From Acidobacteriaceae bacterium (GTDB lineage: Bacteria > Acidobacteriota > Terriglobia > Terriglobales > Acidobacteriaceae): a stretch of DNA of 64,000 nt. Shown here piece by piece: positions 54,925 to 63,882 of this stretch. Position 1 is the stretch's first letter. Each line of letters opens with the position of its first letter. The notes beneath the pieces are model-generated. The model was not told where the DNA came from. It searched no databases and saw only the letters and a list, made by a program, of their open reading frames with translations. The DNA lies in assembly GCA_030041435.1 (NCBI GenBank), contig JASHNW010000064.1, forward strand, positions 59,796 to 123,795, given 5' to 3'. The position numbers were made by a program, and so were the translations under genes.

Positions 54925-56415
54925 CTAGAAAACGATCTGGGTCTGGACCCAGACGCGGTTGGCGGAGAAGGACTTATCCGCGAAGTTGTTGCCGTGGAGA
55001 TACGAGTACTCGATCTGGAGCTTTGCATTATGCCCGTGGAGGTAGTAGTTCGCGTCGCCGGAGTCCTCCTGGACGCGGTGATAGGAAAAAGGCGGACCGG
55101 CAAACCACCCATTTTCGACCGGCAGCGAACCGGTCGCCGGAACCGGCGCACCGGCAGCGTAGTCAGCAGCGCCCCAGTTCACGCCGGAAATGCGCTCCGC
55201 AAGTTCGAACTTATGCGGGACCAGATACTGGCCGGCCTGTTCCCCGTACCCCCAGGAGTTGTTCGCTGGACCGCCCGCCGCAGGATTGGTCTTTCTGTAG
55301 TAACCGGAGGGTTGCAAAGTGAAGTACTTATATCGGAATCCGATAGTTGCGGTGGCATTTCCGGTAGTGTCGCCTGACGTGACGTTCTCGAATCCTGAGC
55401 TGTAATTCACGGGGTTATACGCGGCGGCCGTCCAGACGGTCAGCTCCGGCTTCGACGCTCCTGCCGGATCGGACTCGAGATAACCATAAGGAGCCATGAG
55501 GTCGAACTGAAATTTGCCGATGTAGGCCAGCCTGGAGTTGAAGTTCTCCTGGTTTCCCGCGTCGAGCGCCGGGACGCTGTTGGCGACCATGAAAGCCCAT
55601 GATGATCGCCCTGCCTCGCCGGAGGTCTCCACCCCGATTGCGCGCTGCAGAAGAAACGCGTATTCAGCAGTCGATAAGTCGGGGAAAAGGTAATCGCATG
55701 GATTGTCGTAATACTCGTAGGTGTAGGGGGCTACGGTTCGCCCCACCTGAATCGTGAAAGCCTTTGCGATCGTGTCCGCGGTAAACCAGTCCAGCATACT
55801 GATGCCGCTGCCGTTCCCCGCCGTGCTTCCCTGGAACTGGAGGAAGTACTTCAGGTTCGGACGAAAAACCGATCCGGAGAGGGCGAGACGCCCCAGATAG
55901 ACGTCGAAATTGTTGGTGCCCTGCGAGCTCTCTCCCAGCGCCTGCACGCTGTCCGCCGGCTTGAAGCCTGTATACCTGACCTGAAAGAGGCCATTCACAA
56001 AGAGTGAAAACGTCTTGTCCGCCGACTCGAGAAAGAAACCGCCACGGTAGATGTCAGAGGGACTCAACTTGCCTGCCGGGGCAGAGACACCAGCCTGTAC
56101 CGGCCCGCTCTGGCGGGTAGCTGCTTCGTCCAGTTGCTTCTGGATCGCCTCCAAATGTTGCCGCTCTGCATTGATTTGCTGGCGAAGCGACTCACTGGCC
56201 TGATGAGCGTCGAGCTCCTGCTGCATCTCGTTCAGATGATTCATCGAGTTCTGCACTTCCTGCTGGAGCTGATCGAGGGTGGGTGTGCTGGACGCGGGCG
56301 AGTCCTGCGCGAGTAACGGCAGAGACATCGCGATAACGGACAAAGCGACGAGCAGGAGCGATCTCCTGATCTTCCGAATAGGTGCGTGCGATTCACGGAT
56401 TCGTAGCTGTGGCAC
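54925..56415 (-). CDS. Outer-membrane porin with coiled-coil N-terminus (OprP/OprO-like)
   Basis: 496 residues from a GTG at 56415, which has GGGGAG 4 nt upstream. Signal peptide (LLLVALSVIAMSLPLLAQ), coiled coil about residues 45-98 (LDQLQQEVQNSMNHLNEM, LRQQINAERQHLEAI), then a beta barrel (FSLFVNGLFQVRYTGFK, NLKYFLQFQGST, AFTIQVGRTVAPYTYE) with a terminal Phe (QTQIVF). It resembles the trimeric phosphate-selective-porin family. Its place at the head of the urt-ure operon suggests passage of urea or a similar small nitrogen compound across the outer membrane (inference). Confidence 0.85.
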   Translation of the reverse strand: MPQLRIRESHAPIRKIRRSLLLVALSVIAMSLPLLAQDSPASSTPTLDQLQQEVQNSMNHLNEMQQELDAHQASESLRQQINAERQHLEAIQKQLDEAATRQSGPVQAGVSAPAGKLSPSDIYRGGFFLESADKTFSLFVNGLFQVRYTGFKPADSVQALGESSQGTNNFDVYLGRLALSGSVFRPNLKYFLQFQGSTAGNGSGISMLDWFTADTIAKAFTIQVGRTVAPYTYEYYDNPCDYLFPDLSTAEYAFLLQRAIGVETSGEAGRSSWAFMVANSVPALDAGNQENFNSRLAYIGKFQFDLMAPYGYLESDPAGASKPELTVWTAAAYNPVNYSSGFENVTSGDTTGNATATIGFRYKYFTLQPSGYYRKTNPAAGGPANNSWGYGEQAGQYLVPHKFELAERISGVNWGAADYAAGAPVPATGSLPVENGWFAGPPFSYHRVQEDSGDANYYLHGHNAKLQIEYSYLHGNNFADKSFSANRVWVQTQIVF

Positions 56416-56668
56416 ACTTCTCCCCTTGTGTCAGAGTGAACAGACGGGTGACAACGGAGAGGCGACAGGGCCTGCTAAGCAGGAAGGCGTCGTGGCCTGC
56501 GGAGAAACAGAGTCCCGTTTGCCGGCGTTCGCCGGAAACCCGAGACACGAGCACGCTACTGGGGTGCTCGATTGATTGTCAGAAATCGCATGAGGAAGAC
56601 CATCCGCACGACGGGGGCGGATAGCTCGAACCACCTGGGGGACGGACGAGCCCTGATCTGTATACAAG
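56416..56668 (-). promoter_or_regulatory. Long hairpin-rich leader of the porin-urt-ure operon
   Basis: From the predicted promoter, about 245 nt of 5' leader precede the porin. It contains a 7-bp hairpin at 56548-56570 (CGAGCAC/GTGCTCG, 9-nt loop), a CCGGC-GTTC-GCCGG hairpin at 56522-56535 extended by GTTT/AAAC, and CCTGC-TAA-GCAGG at 56471-56483. An 11-codon frame (MRFLTINRAPQ, 56591-56556) ends inside the first hairpin loop, though it has no clear ribosome-binding site. I do not recognise a known riboswitch; guanidine-I consensus blocks are absent. Confidence 0.45.
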
Positions 56669-56698
56669 AGAGTATCCCGATCTCGCGCGGTTTGTAAA
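56669..56698 (-). promoter_or_regulatory. Predicted promoter of the porin-urt-ure operon
   Basis: On the minus strand TTTACA (56698-56693) and TACTCT (56674-56669) are separated by 18 nt, a fair sigma-70 match. Transcription would start about 245 nt before the porin. Confidence 0.45.
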
Positions 56699-56700
56699 GC

Positions 56701-56750
56701 GATTTTTCACATACCCGGCATAGTTTTTCGCGAGCCAGGTGATTTTTCAC
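56701..56750. repeat. Helically phased direct repeats upstream of the divergent urea promoters
   Basis: GATTTTTCAC occurs at 56701-56710 and again at 56741-56750, with a partial copy TAGTTTTTCG at 56721-56730, a 20-bp period (about two helical turns). The block lies just upstream of the predicted porin -35 box, in the divergent region shared with the urea carboxylase. It is a candidate activator or GntR-type operator. Confidence 0.5.
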
Positions 56751-56902
56751 GCCTTGCCATCAGTGCAGTCGCTCCAGGCAGGATTTGAGGCCAAAGCAGA
56801 CCGTCCGCTCTCCCCAGGCGCCATTGCGCTCCTCTGCTTCATGTAGAAATACTGCATGCACTGCACTTCTTCCTCGAGCGACCTCACCCGCCGGAGTGCA
56901 CC

Positions 56903-59900
56903 TTGTTCTCGAAAGTTCTGATCGCCAATCGCGGAGAGATCGCCCTTCGGGGGATGCGCACACTTCGGCGGATGAACATCCGCAGCATTGCGGTATACGC
57001 GGACAGCGATCGCAACGCGCGGCACGCGCTTGAGGCCGACCAAGCCCTCGCGCTCGGCGGCATACGCCCGGCCGACAGTTACCTCCGCATCGATCGGCTC
57101 ATCGATGCCTGCCGGTGCTCGGGTGCCGACGCGGTCTTTCCCGGTTATGGCTTTCTTGCCGAGAACGCGGAATTCGCCGAGGCCTGCGCAGCCGAGGGGG
57201 TGGTCTTCATCGGACCGACGCCGGCCCAAATTCGCGAATTCGGGCGCAAGCACCGCGCGCGTGAGCTGGCGGCAGCGGCGGGCATTGCCCTCACGCCGGG
57301 CTCGCCTCTGCTGGCGAGCGAAGGCGAGGCGCTCGACTGGGCCCGCCGGCTCGGCTATCCGGTCATGCTCAAGAGCACTGTCGGCGGAGGCGGCATGGGA
57401 CTGGCCCGCTGCTCCAATCCCGAAGAGCTCCGCGCCGCATTCGAGCGGATCCCCCGGCTGGGGGAGCAGATGTTCGGGGATCGAGGCGTCTTCCTGGAAG
57501 GGCACATCGCTCATGCGCGTCACATCGAAGTTCAGATCTTTGGAGATGGGGAAGGCCGCGTGGCAGCGCTCGGCGAGCGCGATTGCTCCATTCAGCGCCG
57601 TCATCAGAAGATCGTCGAACAAAGTCCGGCGCCGCGGCTGACCGGGACTCTGCGCGAGGAACTGCTGGACGCGGCGGTGCGGCTCGGCCGCTCGATCATT
57701 TATCGCTCCTCCGGCACCGTTGAATTTCTCTGCGACGCTTCCGGCAGTGGATTCCATTTCCTCGAAGCCAATGCGCGCCTCCAGGTGGAGCATCCGGTCA
57801 CGGAGATGGTGACGGGTCTGGATCTGGTGGAGTGTATGGTGCGCCTCGCCGCCGGCGAGGCCGTGGACTGGGACCGTCTCGAGCAGAAACCCCGCGGCGC
57901 GGCCATTGAGGTTCGTATTTATGCCGAGGATCCCGCGCGTAACTTCCGCGCTTCGCCCGGCACGATCGCGGCTGTGCAGTTTCCCGAGGGCGTGCGCGTC
58001 GACCACTGGATCGAAGACCACACGGAGGTGTCTTCCTGGTTCGATCCTCTGCTCGCCAAAGTCGTGGTCCACGGCGACTCGCGCGAACAGGCGCGAACGC
58101 GCCTCTCGGCAGCGCTCGGGGCAACACGGATCGACGGCATCGAAACCAACCTCGACTATCTCCGGCAAATCGCTGACCATCCCGCCTTCATTCACGGCGA
58201 AACCACCATCCGCTTCCTCGATAGCTTCGCATTTGCGCCGCGCACCATCGAGGTGCTCGATCCCGGCACGTGGACCACCCTGCAGGACTATCCCGGCCGC
58301 CACGGTTACTGGAGCGTCGGTGTCCCGCCCTCGGGCCCCATGGACGACTACGCCTTTCGCCTCGCGAATCGCATCGTGGGCAACGCGCCTCAGGCTGCTG
58401 GCCTGGAGTGTACGCACCGCGGACCGACGCTGCGCTTCGATCGCGAAGCCGTAATCGCCCTGACGGGGGCCGACTGCGCGCCCACTGTCGACGGCGTTCC
58501 GATCGCAATGTGGAGCCCGGTGCGCGTCCGTCTCGGACAGGTGCTCGCTCTGGGTCCGGCTTTGAGCGGATTCCGAACGTATTTGGCGGTGCGCAACGGT
58601 TTCGATGTCCCCGTGGTTATGGGCAGCCGCTCCACATTTGTTCTGGGGCAATTTGGCGGCCATGGAGGACGCGTGCTCCGCGCCGGTGACGTCCTGCGGA
58701 TCTGTGATCCGAACCTGCCCGCCTGCGAAACGCCGCCGCCCATCGCCGATCCGCGTGCGCTGCCGGTCGCGATGATTCCCGTCTACGGGAAGCACTGGCA
58801 GATTGCCGTTCTCCACGGGCCGCACGGGGCGCCCGACTACTTCCCGCGGGATTCGATTGCCGGCCTGCTGGCGGCCGAATGGGAGGTGCACCACAATTCC
58901 AACCGGCTCGGCGTGCGGCTTACCGGCCCGCGGCCCGGGTGGACGCGCAGCAGCGGAGGCGAAGCCGGCCTGCATCCCTCCAACCTCCACGACTGCGTTT
59001 ACGCGGTGGGCAGCGTCAACTTCACCGGCGACAGCCCCGTCATCCTCGGGCGCGACGGCCCCAGCCTCGGCGGCTTTGTCTGCCCCTTCACCGTCGCCCA
59101 GGCCGAATTCTGGAAGATCGGCCAGGCGCGGCCCGGAGACACAATTTGCTTTCTGCCAGTGCGCTGTGAAGATGCCCTTGCGCTTGAGGCGGCGCAGCGG
59201 CAGTCGATCCGCGATCTGGTGCCGCCCCCTGCCTCCGCGCCGGTTCCGGCTTTGCCCCCCGCACCCATTCCCTCCGCCGCCATCCTCGCCGAGCGCGCCG
59301 CGCACGATCATCATCCGCGCGTGCAGTGGCGCCAGGCAGGCGACTGCCGCATCCTGCTCGAGTACGGAGAAGACGTCCTCGATCTCGCGCTGCGCCTGCG
59401 CGTGCACCTCCTCATGAACGCCATCCGCCAGGCGCAGCTCCCGGTTGAGGAGCTCTCCCCCGGCGTCCGCTCCCTGCAGATTCGCTATGACAGCTCCAGG
59501 CTGCAGCAGATCGAACTCATCCGCCATCTGCGGCGAATCGAGGAACGTCTGCCCGACGTTGCGGATCTCAAAATCCCCACTCGGGTCGTGCATCTGCCTC
59601 TCGCCTTCGACGATTCCTCAACCCTGGCCGCCGTGCAGCGCTATCGGGAAACGGTGCGCGCGCACGCGCCGTGGCTACCCGGCAATGTCGAGTTTCTTCG
59701 CCGCATCAACGGCCTTGGTTCACAGGCCGACGTCCGCAACTCCGTCTGCGCGGCCCGCTACATGGTTCTGGGCCTTGGCGATGTCTATCTTGGCGCGCCC
59801 TGCGCTGTCGCCCTCGATCCCCGCCATCGCCTGCTTAGCTCCAAGTACAACCCCGCCCGCACCTTCACTGCGGAGGGAACCGTCGGCATCGGCGGAATGT

Positions 59901-60529
59901 ATTTATGCATCTACGGCATGGATTCGCCCGGCGGCTACCAGCTCGTAGGCCGCACCCTTCCCATCTGGAACCGCTTTCTGCACAACCCGCAGTTTCATCC
60001 GGAAAAACCCTGGCTGCTGCGCTTCTTCGATCAGATCGCGTTTTATCCCGTCGGGGAATCGCACCTGGCGCACCTGCGCGAGGAGTTCCGCCGCGGACGG
60101 CATTCCATCCTCATCGAGGATGAGGTCTTCGATTTCGCCGCGTACCGGCGTTTTCTGCGCGACAATCAGTCCAGCATCGCAGACTTTCGCGAGCGCCAGC
60201 ACGCCGCGTTCATGATCGAGGTCGCTCACTGGAAACAGCAGGAAGCCTTTTCCGCGACTGCCCAGGAGCCGCCCACTGCAGTGGAGGAACCCCGGACTCC
60301 CGGCGGACACCGCGTGATTGCTCCCGTGCATGGCAGTGTATGGAAGCAGCTCGCGAACCCCGGGGAGCGCGTGGAGGCCAATCAGACCCTGTTTCTGGTC
60401 GAAGCCATGAAGATGGAGATGGCGGTCGCCGCTCCCATTCGTGGTGTGGTGAAAGCCATCTGCTGCGCTGTGGGCCAGTTGGTAGCTACTGGTGATATTT
60501 TGGCAATAATCGAACCGTACCCTTCCTGA
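56903..60529 (+). CDS. uca: Urea carboxylase (biotin-dependent)
   Basis: 1208 residues, full length, from a TTG at 56903 with CCGGAG about 8 nt upstream. Domains: biotin carboxylase about 1-450 (FSKVLIANRGEIALR, ATP-grasp VGGGGMGLARC, FLEANARLQVEHPVTE), KipA-like AHS2 about 455-765 (TLQDYPGRHGYWSVGVPPSG), a Pro-rich linker, KipI-like AHS1 about 800-1010 (FLRRINGLGSQADV), and a biotinyl domain with EAMKMEM (Lys about 1170). It converts urea, ATP and bicarbonate to allophanate. The usual partner, allophanate hydrolase, is not in the window. Related enzymes prefer guanidine, so substrate is open. It overlaps the GntR gene by one base (TGATG). Confidence 0.92.
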   Translation: MFSKVLIANRGEIALRGMRTLRRMNIRSIAVYADSDRNARHALEADQALALGGIRPADSYLRIDRLIDACRCSGADAVFPGYGFLAENAEFAEACAAEGVVFIGPTPAQIREFGRKHRARELAAAAGIALTPGSPLLASEGEALDWARRLGYPVMLKSTVGGGGMGLARCSNPEELRAAFERIPRLGEQMFGDRGVFLEGHIAHARHIEVQIFGDGEGRVAALGERDCSIQRRHQKIVEQSPAPRLTGTLREELLDAAVRLGRSIIYRSSGTVEFLCDASGSGFHFLEANARLQVEHPVTEMVTGLDLVECMVRLAAGEAVDWDRLEQKPRGAAIEVRIYAEDPARNFRASPGTIAAVQFPEGVRVDHWIEDHTEVSSWFDPLLAKVVVHGDSREQARTRLSAALGATRIDGIETNLDYLRQIADHPAFIHGETTIRFLDSFAFAPRTIEVLDPGTWTTLQDYPGRHGYWSVGVPPSGPMDDYAFRLANRIVGNAPQAAGLECTHRGPTLRFDREAVIALTGADCAPTVDGVPIAMWSPVRVRLGQVLALGPALSGFRTYLAVRNGFDVPVVMGSRSTFVLGQFGGHGGRVLRAGDVLRICDPNLPACETPPPIADPRALPVAMIPVYGKHWQIAVLHGPHGAPDYFPRDSIAGLLAAEWEVHHNSNRLGVRLTGPRPGWTRSSGGEAGLHPSNLHDCVYAVGSVNFTGDSPVILGRDGPSLGGFVCPFTVAQAEFWKIGQARPGDTICFLPVRCEDALALEAAQRQSIRDLVPPPASAPVPALPPAPIPSAAILAERAAHDHHPRVQWRQAGDCRILLEYGEDVLDLALRLRVHLLMNAIRQAQLPVEELSPGVRSLQIRYDSSRLQQIELIRHLRRIEERLPDVADLKIPTRVVHLPLAFDDSSTLAAVQRYRETVRAHAPWLPGNVEFLRRINGLGSQADVRNSVCAARYMVLGLGDVYLGAPCAVALDPRHRLLSSKYNPARTFTAEGTVGIGGMYLCIYGMDSPGGYQLVGRTLPIWNRFLHNPQFHPEKPWLLRFFDQIAFYPVGESHLAHLREEFRRGRHSILIEDEVFDFAAYRRFLRDNQSSIADFRERQHAAFMIEVAHWKQQEAFSATAQEPPTAVEEPRTPGGHRVIAPVHGSVWKQLANPGERVEANQTLFLVEAMKMEMAVAAPIRGVVKAICCAVGQLVATGDILAIIEPYPS

Positions 60530-61257
60530 TGGCAACTCCCACACCATCCCGGCCGCGCGCACAGAACCTCGCGGAATCCGTTTATCGGCAGCTGAAGTCG
60601 GAGCTCTTCGAATTCCAGTTGCTGCCGGGGGACCGCTTCACCGAAGGAGAAGTCGCGGATCGTACCGGCGCGAGCCGAACCCCGGTGCGCCAGGCGCTGT
60701 ACCGGCTGCAGCGCGAGGGCTTTCTCGCCGTTAATTTCCGCAGTGGCTGGGAAGTTCGTCCTCTTGATTTCGAGCAGCTGGACGCGCTGTATGATCTGCG
60801 CATCCTGCTGGAGCAAGCCTCCGTGCGGCGCATGGAGAATCTGGACGACGAGAAGCTGGATCTCATTCTGACTCCTCTGGAAAGACGCTGGAATGTTCCT
60901 GCAGAGGAGCAGACCACAGACGGGCGCCAGGTGGCCTCCTGGGATGAGGACTTTCACTGTAGCCTTGTGGCTGCCTCAGGTAATTCGGAATTTGCGCGCG
61001 TCCACGCGGAGGTCACGGACCGCATCCGCATCGTGCGCCGCCTTGACTTCACCCAGCACGCTCGCATCGTGGCAACGTTTCGGGAGCATGCCTCCATGCT
61101 CAGTTCCCTGCGCGAGCGCGCCTTCAGCAAGGCTGCGGAACAACTTGCTCGCCACATCGAGTGCTCGCGAGACGAGGCTCGCAAGCTAACGCTCCTGAAA
61201 CTGCAGAGCGCCCGTCAGAACCTGGCGGTCCGACATAGGTCGTCGGGAGGGGATTGA
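60529..61257 (+). CDS. GntR-family regulator, FCD type
   Basis: 242 residues. Winged HTH at about 12-75 (NLAESVYRQLKSELFEFQLL, GEVADRTGASRTPVRQALYR) and an all-helical FCD ligand domain (ALYDLRILLEQASVRRM, then WDEDFHCSLVAASGN with metal-type Asp and His, and FREHASMLSSL). The start overlaps the urea carboxylase stop, so both are made from one mRNA. FCD regulators usually sense small carboxylates. Control of the divergent urea genes is likely from position; the phased repeats at 56701-56750 are a possible site. Confidence 0.9.
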   Translation: MATPTPSRPRAQNLAESVYRQLKSELFEFQLLPGDRFTEGEVADRTGASRTPVRQALYRLQREGFLAVNFRSGWEVRPLDFEQLDALYDLRILLEQASVRRMENLDDEKLDLILTPLERRWNVPAEEQTTDGRQVASWDEDFHCSLVAASGNSEFARVHAEVTDRIRIVRRLDFTQHARIVATFREHASMLSSLRERAFSKAAEQLARHIECSRDEARKLTLLKLQSARQNLAVRHRSSGGD

Positions 61258-61660
61258 CAAGCTTTTCGAAACTTAGGGGAAGCTCACTGTTTGTCGGATC
61301 CCGGGCGCTCTGTGGGTTGGTACCTTTAACGTCTTTGGGTTGTATCTGGAGCGCTCGGACGTTGAGCTTCGTCGTGGCCGACCGTTGTGCGGGCGCTGCA
61401 GATACAGCGACTTGAAGGAATCCGCCGCGGATGTAGGCACCTATGTCAATTCAATGGGTGTGAGCGGTGCTACAGGGTTAGCAACTGCGGTTATGGGGCA
61501 GATGAGTGGCGCCGCGGGATGGGACGGAGGCAAAGAGTGCATGACCGGTGGTCCTTGGAGGCAAGGCGAAGCCTGCGATCGGGGTGATGCCGCGGGATCC
61601 GGGCAGGGATTTGCCGGACGCGCCGGCGGGCGCGGAGTGAGCTTTGGTGGAGACAGCGGT
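61258..61660. other. Region after GntR gene, no recognised gene
   Basis: Open frames here are glycine-rich shadows without family features. Being at the 3' side of the IS91 transposase, part of it may be the end of that element, but I cannot locate the terminus. Confidence 0.4.
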
Positions 61661-62827
61661 TCATGCGGCACACTCGACAGTTGGTGGAGGAGCGCGGAGC
61701 AGGAGTCGGGCGGAGGAGATGCGTTCGATGAAATGCATGGCTCCGCCACACATCGGGCAATGCCACTTTGGTGTTGAGTGAACCCCGCGTCGTGGCGGGA
61801 TCGGAGTACCTTCCGCGGAAGCATGCAGCAGTTGACGGCAGAGGGGCAGCAGGGTTGCGCGGCGGCGGTTGGCGAGGAAGCCGAAGTTGCGGATGCGGAC
61901 GAAGCCGCGGGGGAGCAGATGCAGCAGGAAGCGGCGCAGGAACTCATCTGCGGGCAGGGTCATAAGTCTCTTCCTGTTGCCATGCGCGGAGTCGCGCCAG
62001 CGGAAGGTGACGTTGCCGTGCTCGAGTGCGATGAGTCTCGAGTTGGAGATGGCGACGCGATGGGTATAAGCGCCGAGATAGCGCAGCGCGTGCTCAGGTC
62101 CGCCGAAGGGGCGCTTGGCGTATACGATCCAGTCGTGACGGAAGAGGGTTCGCAGCCAGGCGCGAAAAGCGCTTGGCTCTGCGAGGTACCGCAGGCTGCC
62201 GTGGAAGTGGAGATCGCCGCGATGAAAAGCAGTTCTGAGTCCGGTGAAGAACTTACCACGGAAGACGCGGCTGAGCACGGCGATGGGCATGAAGAATCGG
62301 TACGAAGAACTGATCCATCTGTCATGATCGGGAGCCAGTCCGCCGGCAGCCACGATGCAATGGACATGGGGATGGAACAGCAATCGCTGATCCCACGAGT
62401 GCAGCACGCTGAAGAAGGCGATCTCGGCGCCCAGATGGCGCGGGTCGCGGGCGATTTCCAGCAGCGTTTCGGCGCTGGCATGGAACAGCAGGTTGAAGAT
62501 GAGTTTTTTGTTCTGCAGCGCTACCGGAGCGACTTCGCGCGGCAGAGTGAAGATCGCATGCACGTAGCGTGTGGGCAACAGTTCCTCTTCCCGCGCCTGA
62601 AGCCAGCGCAAGTGGGCGTTGCCCTGACAGCGCGGGCAATGCCGATCACCGCACGAGTTATAAGAGATGGCGACATGGCCGCAGTCGGCGCAGCGGTCAC
62701 GGTGACCACCCAGCGCAGCGGTCCGGCAGCGCGGGATAGCAAGCAGGACCTTGCGGTGCTGAAAGGTGATCCAGCGATGGCTGCGGTCCAGGAAGGAGTC
62801 TCCTGTGCTGCGGATGATATCGGCCAC
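61661..62827 (-). mobile_element. IS91-family (HUH) transposase
   Basis: 388 residues. N-terminal zinc-binding region (RCADCGHVAISYNSCGDRHC, PRC), HUH motif (LLFHPHVHCIVAAGG), TLPREVAPVALQNKKLIFNL, and the catalytic-tyrosine region (RYLGAYTHRVAISNSRLI). A C-terminal CxxC (CPMCGGAM) follows. IS91 elements move by rolling-circle replication and can mobilise flanking DNA. The GTG start at 62827 lies 18 nt after the stop of a tyrosine-recombinase tail, the typical partner in this IS group. The gene appears intact. Confidence 0.9.
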
Positions 62828-62844
62828 CTCAGGAGGCGGCCAGT

Positions 62845-62976
62845 TCAGCTCCGCGCGGTTCGCCCTCGCGGTTCAATGAGAGTGAGCGCATCCAGAGGAC
62901 TGGCCGTGGCGCTGAGATGTCGGCTGGACAGATGCAAGTAGATGGTCGCTCTGAGGCGCGGGGTTTGCAGGGGCAT
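62845..62976 (-). pseudogene. Tyrosine recombinase C-terminal remnant
   Basis: 43 codons reading RATIYLHLSSRHLSATASPL and ending in a short basic tail. This includes the end of a tyrosine recombinase, where T-I-Y carries the nucleophilic Tyr followed by L-H-L-S. The rest of the recombinase is missing. In intact IS91-type units such an integrase gene lies directly before the transposase. Confidence 0.65.
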
Positions 62977-63126
62977 ATTACATCCTGATCGAAGAGTTTT
63001 CTGTGTTGACGATGTTGGAGGAGACGCCGAGCGGGCTAAAGGAGAGAAGCGGCTTTTCCATCTGCTTGTAATCAATCATTCCAACTGTTTCGTTTGACTC
63101 TTCTGACTCGACCGCGCGATCGCGAG

Positions 63127-63327
63127 TCAACATACCGAGGATGCGGGGACCGAAGCGGATTTTTCATGCGCCTTCTGATACGCCTTCTCTTCTTTGCAAT
63201 CCGGCGGCAGAATGTGCATCTGCCGCAGCATATAGGAATCCTCGGCGGTAAAGGAATCCGTTTCCTGCTGTTCAATCCATCGCTGCCATGGTTCCCGCCA
63301 TGCGCCAATGTAGAAGCGAATCGTCAC
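63127..63327 (-). CDS. Small hypothetical protein
   Basis: 66 residues from a GTG at 63327: MTIRFYIGAWREPWQRWIEQ, then DSYMLRQMHILPPDC and a charged Lys/Glu tail. Composition is protein-like, but I know no family and there is no strong ribosome-binding site. It may itself be a fragment. Confidence 0.35.
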   Translation of the reverse strand: MTIRFYIGAWREPWQRWIEQQETDSFTAEDSYMLRQMHILPPDCKEEKAYQKAHEKSASVPASSVC

Positions 63328-63644
63328 ACTTATTTAGATGTATTCTGGCGGAATTTGTCGCGCCTGCGCGCATTCTGCTATGTTCTTGCAACAACATCGG
63401 TTGCGGGGATATTTTGCCCTGTTAATGGTCCGCGCCGCTCAGGGGAAACCTCCGTCAGACTGACAATGTCCTTGAACAATACTCGAACGAGGTCGAATCA
63501 TGTCCGGGCTAGTTCGAGCGCTCTTCGTAGTGAGGTTCTTCACGTCACGACCCTAAGCCGTCAGGCTTAGGATGGTGTCTTGCTCCACAACGAGCGCAGC
63601 GAGCCGGGAACTTAGTAGGCCGAGCCAAATCTACGCTCGCAGGA
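63328..63644. other. Region without recognised gene
   Basis: It is more AT-rich than the surroundings. No gene, RNA or repeat with support was found. Confidence 0.4.
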
Positions 63645-63806
63645 TCAGGCCGCGCAGACGGCAATGCGTGCAGAGCGGGAGCGGGGCTTCGCCTTCACTA
63701 CGATCTCAACATCCTGGCCGAGAGCCACCAGAAAACGCATCAGCCGCTCCACCGAAAAGCCTTCCAGCTTGTAATGCAGCAGGGCAGAGACCTTCGGTTG
63801 ATTGTG
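63645..63806 (-). pseudogene. XRE-type regulator/antitoxin, C-terminal fragment
   Basis: About 53 codons reading NQPKVSALLHYKLEGFSVER, LMRFLVALGQDVEIVVK and a basic tail ending VCAA. This is the second half of the HTH_37/HigA-like XRE proteins that often pair with RelE-type toxins. Homology starts inside the recognition helix; upstream lies sequence leading into the IS66-like ORF, so the gene was broken by that insertion. Confidence 0.65.
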
Positions 63807-63882
63807 TCCTTTCGGCAAGGGTGCATGATTTGAGCGGGGCGGGGCTGGTAGGTTGAGTCAGTCGCTGAAGGGGCGGCTGACG

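Noticed and set aside
56416..56902. Guanidine-I (ykkC) riboswitch upstream of the urea genes
   Set aside because: The conserved CUAGGG and ACUGGUCCGAGA blocks are not present on either strand.
56747..59593. 948-codon minus-strand open frame opposite the urea carboxylase
   Set aside because: Antisense shadow of the carboxylase; composition typical of reversed GC-rich coding DNA.
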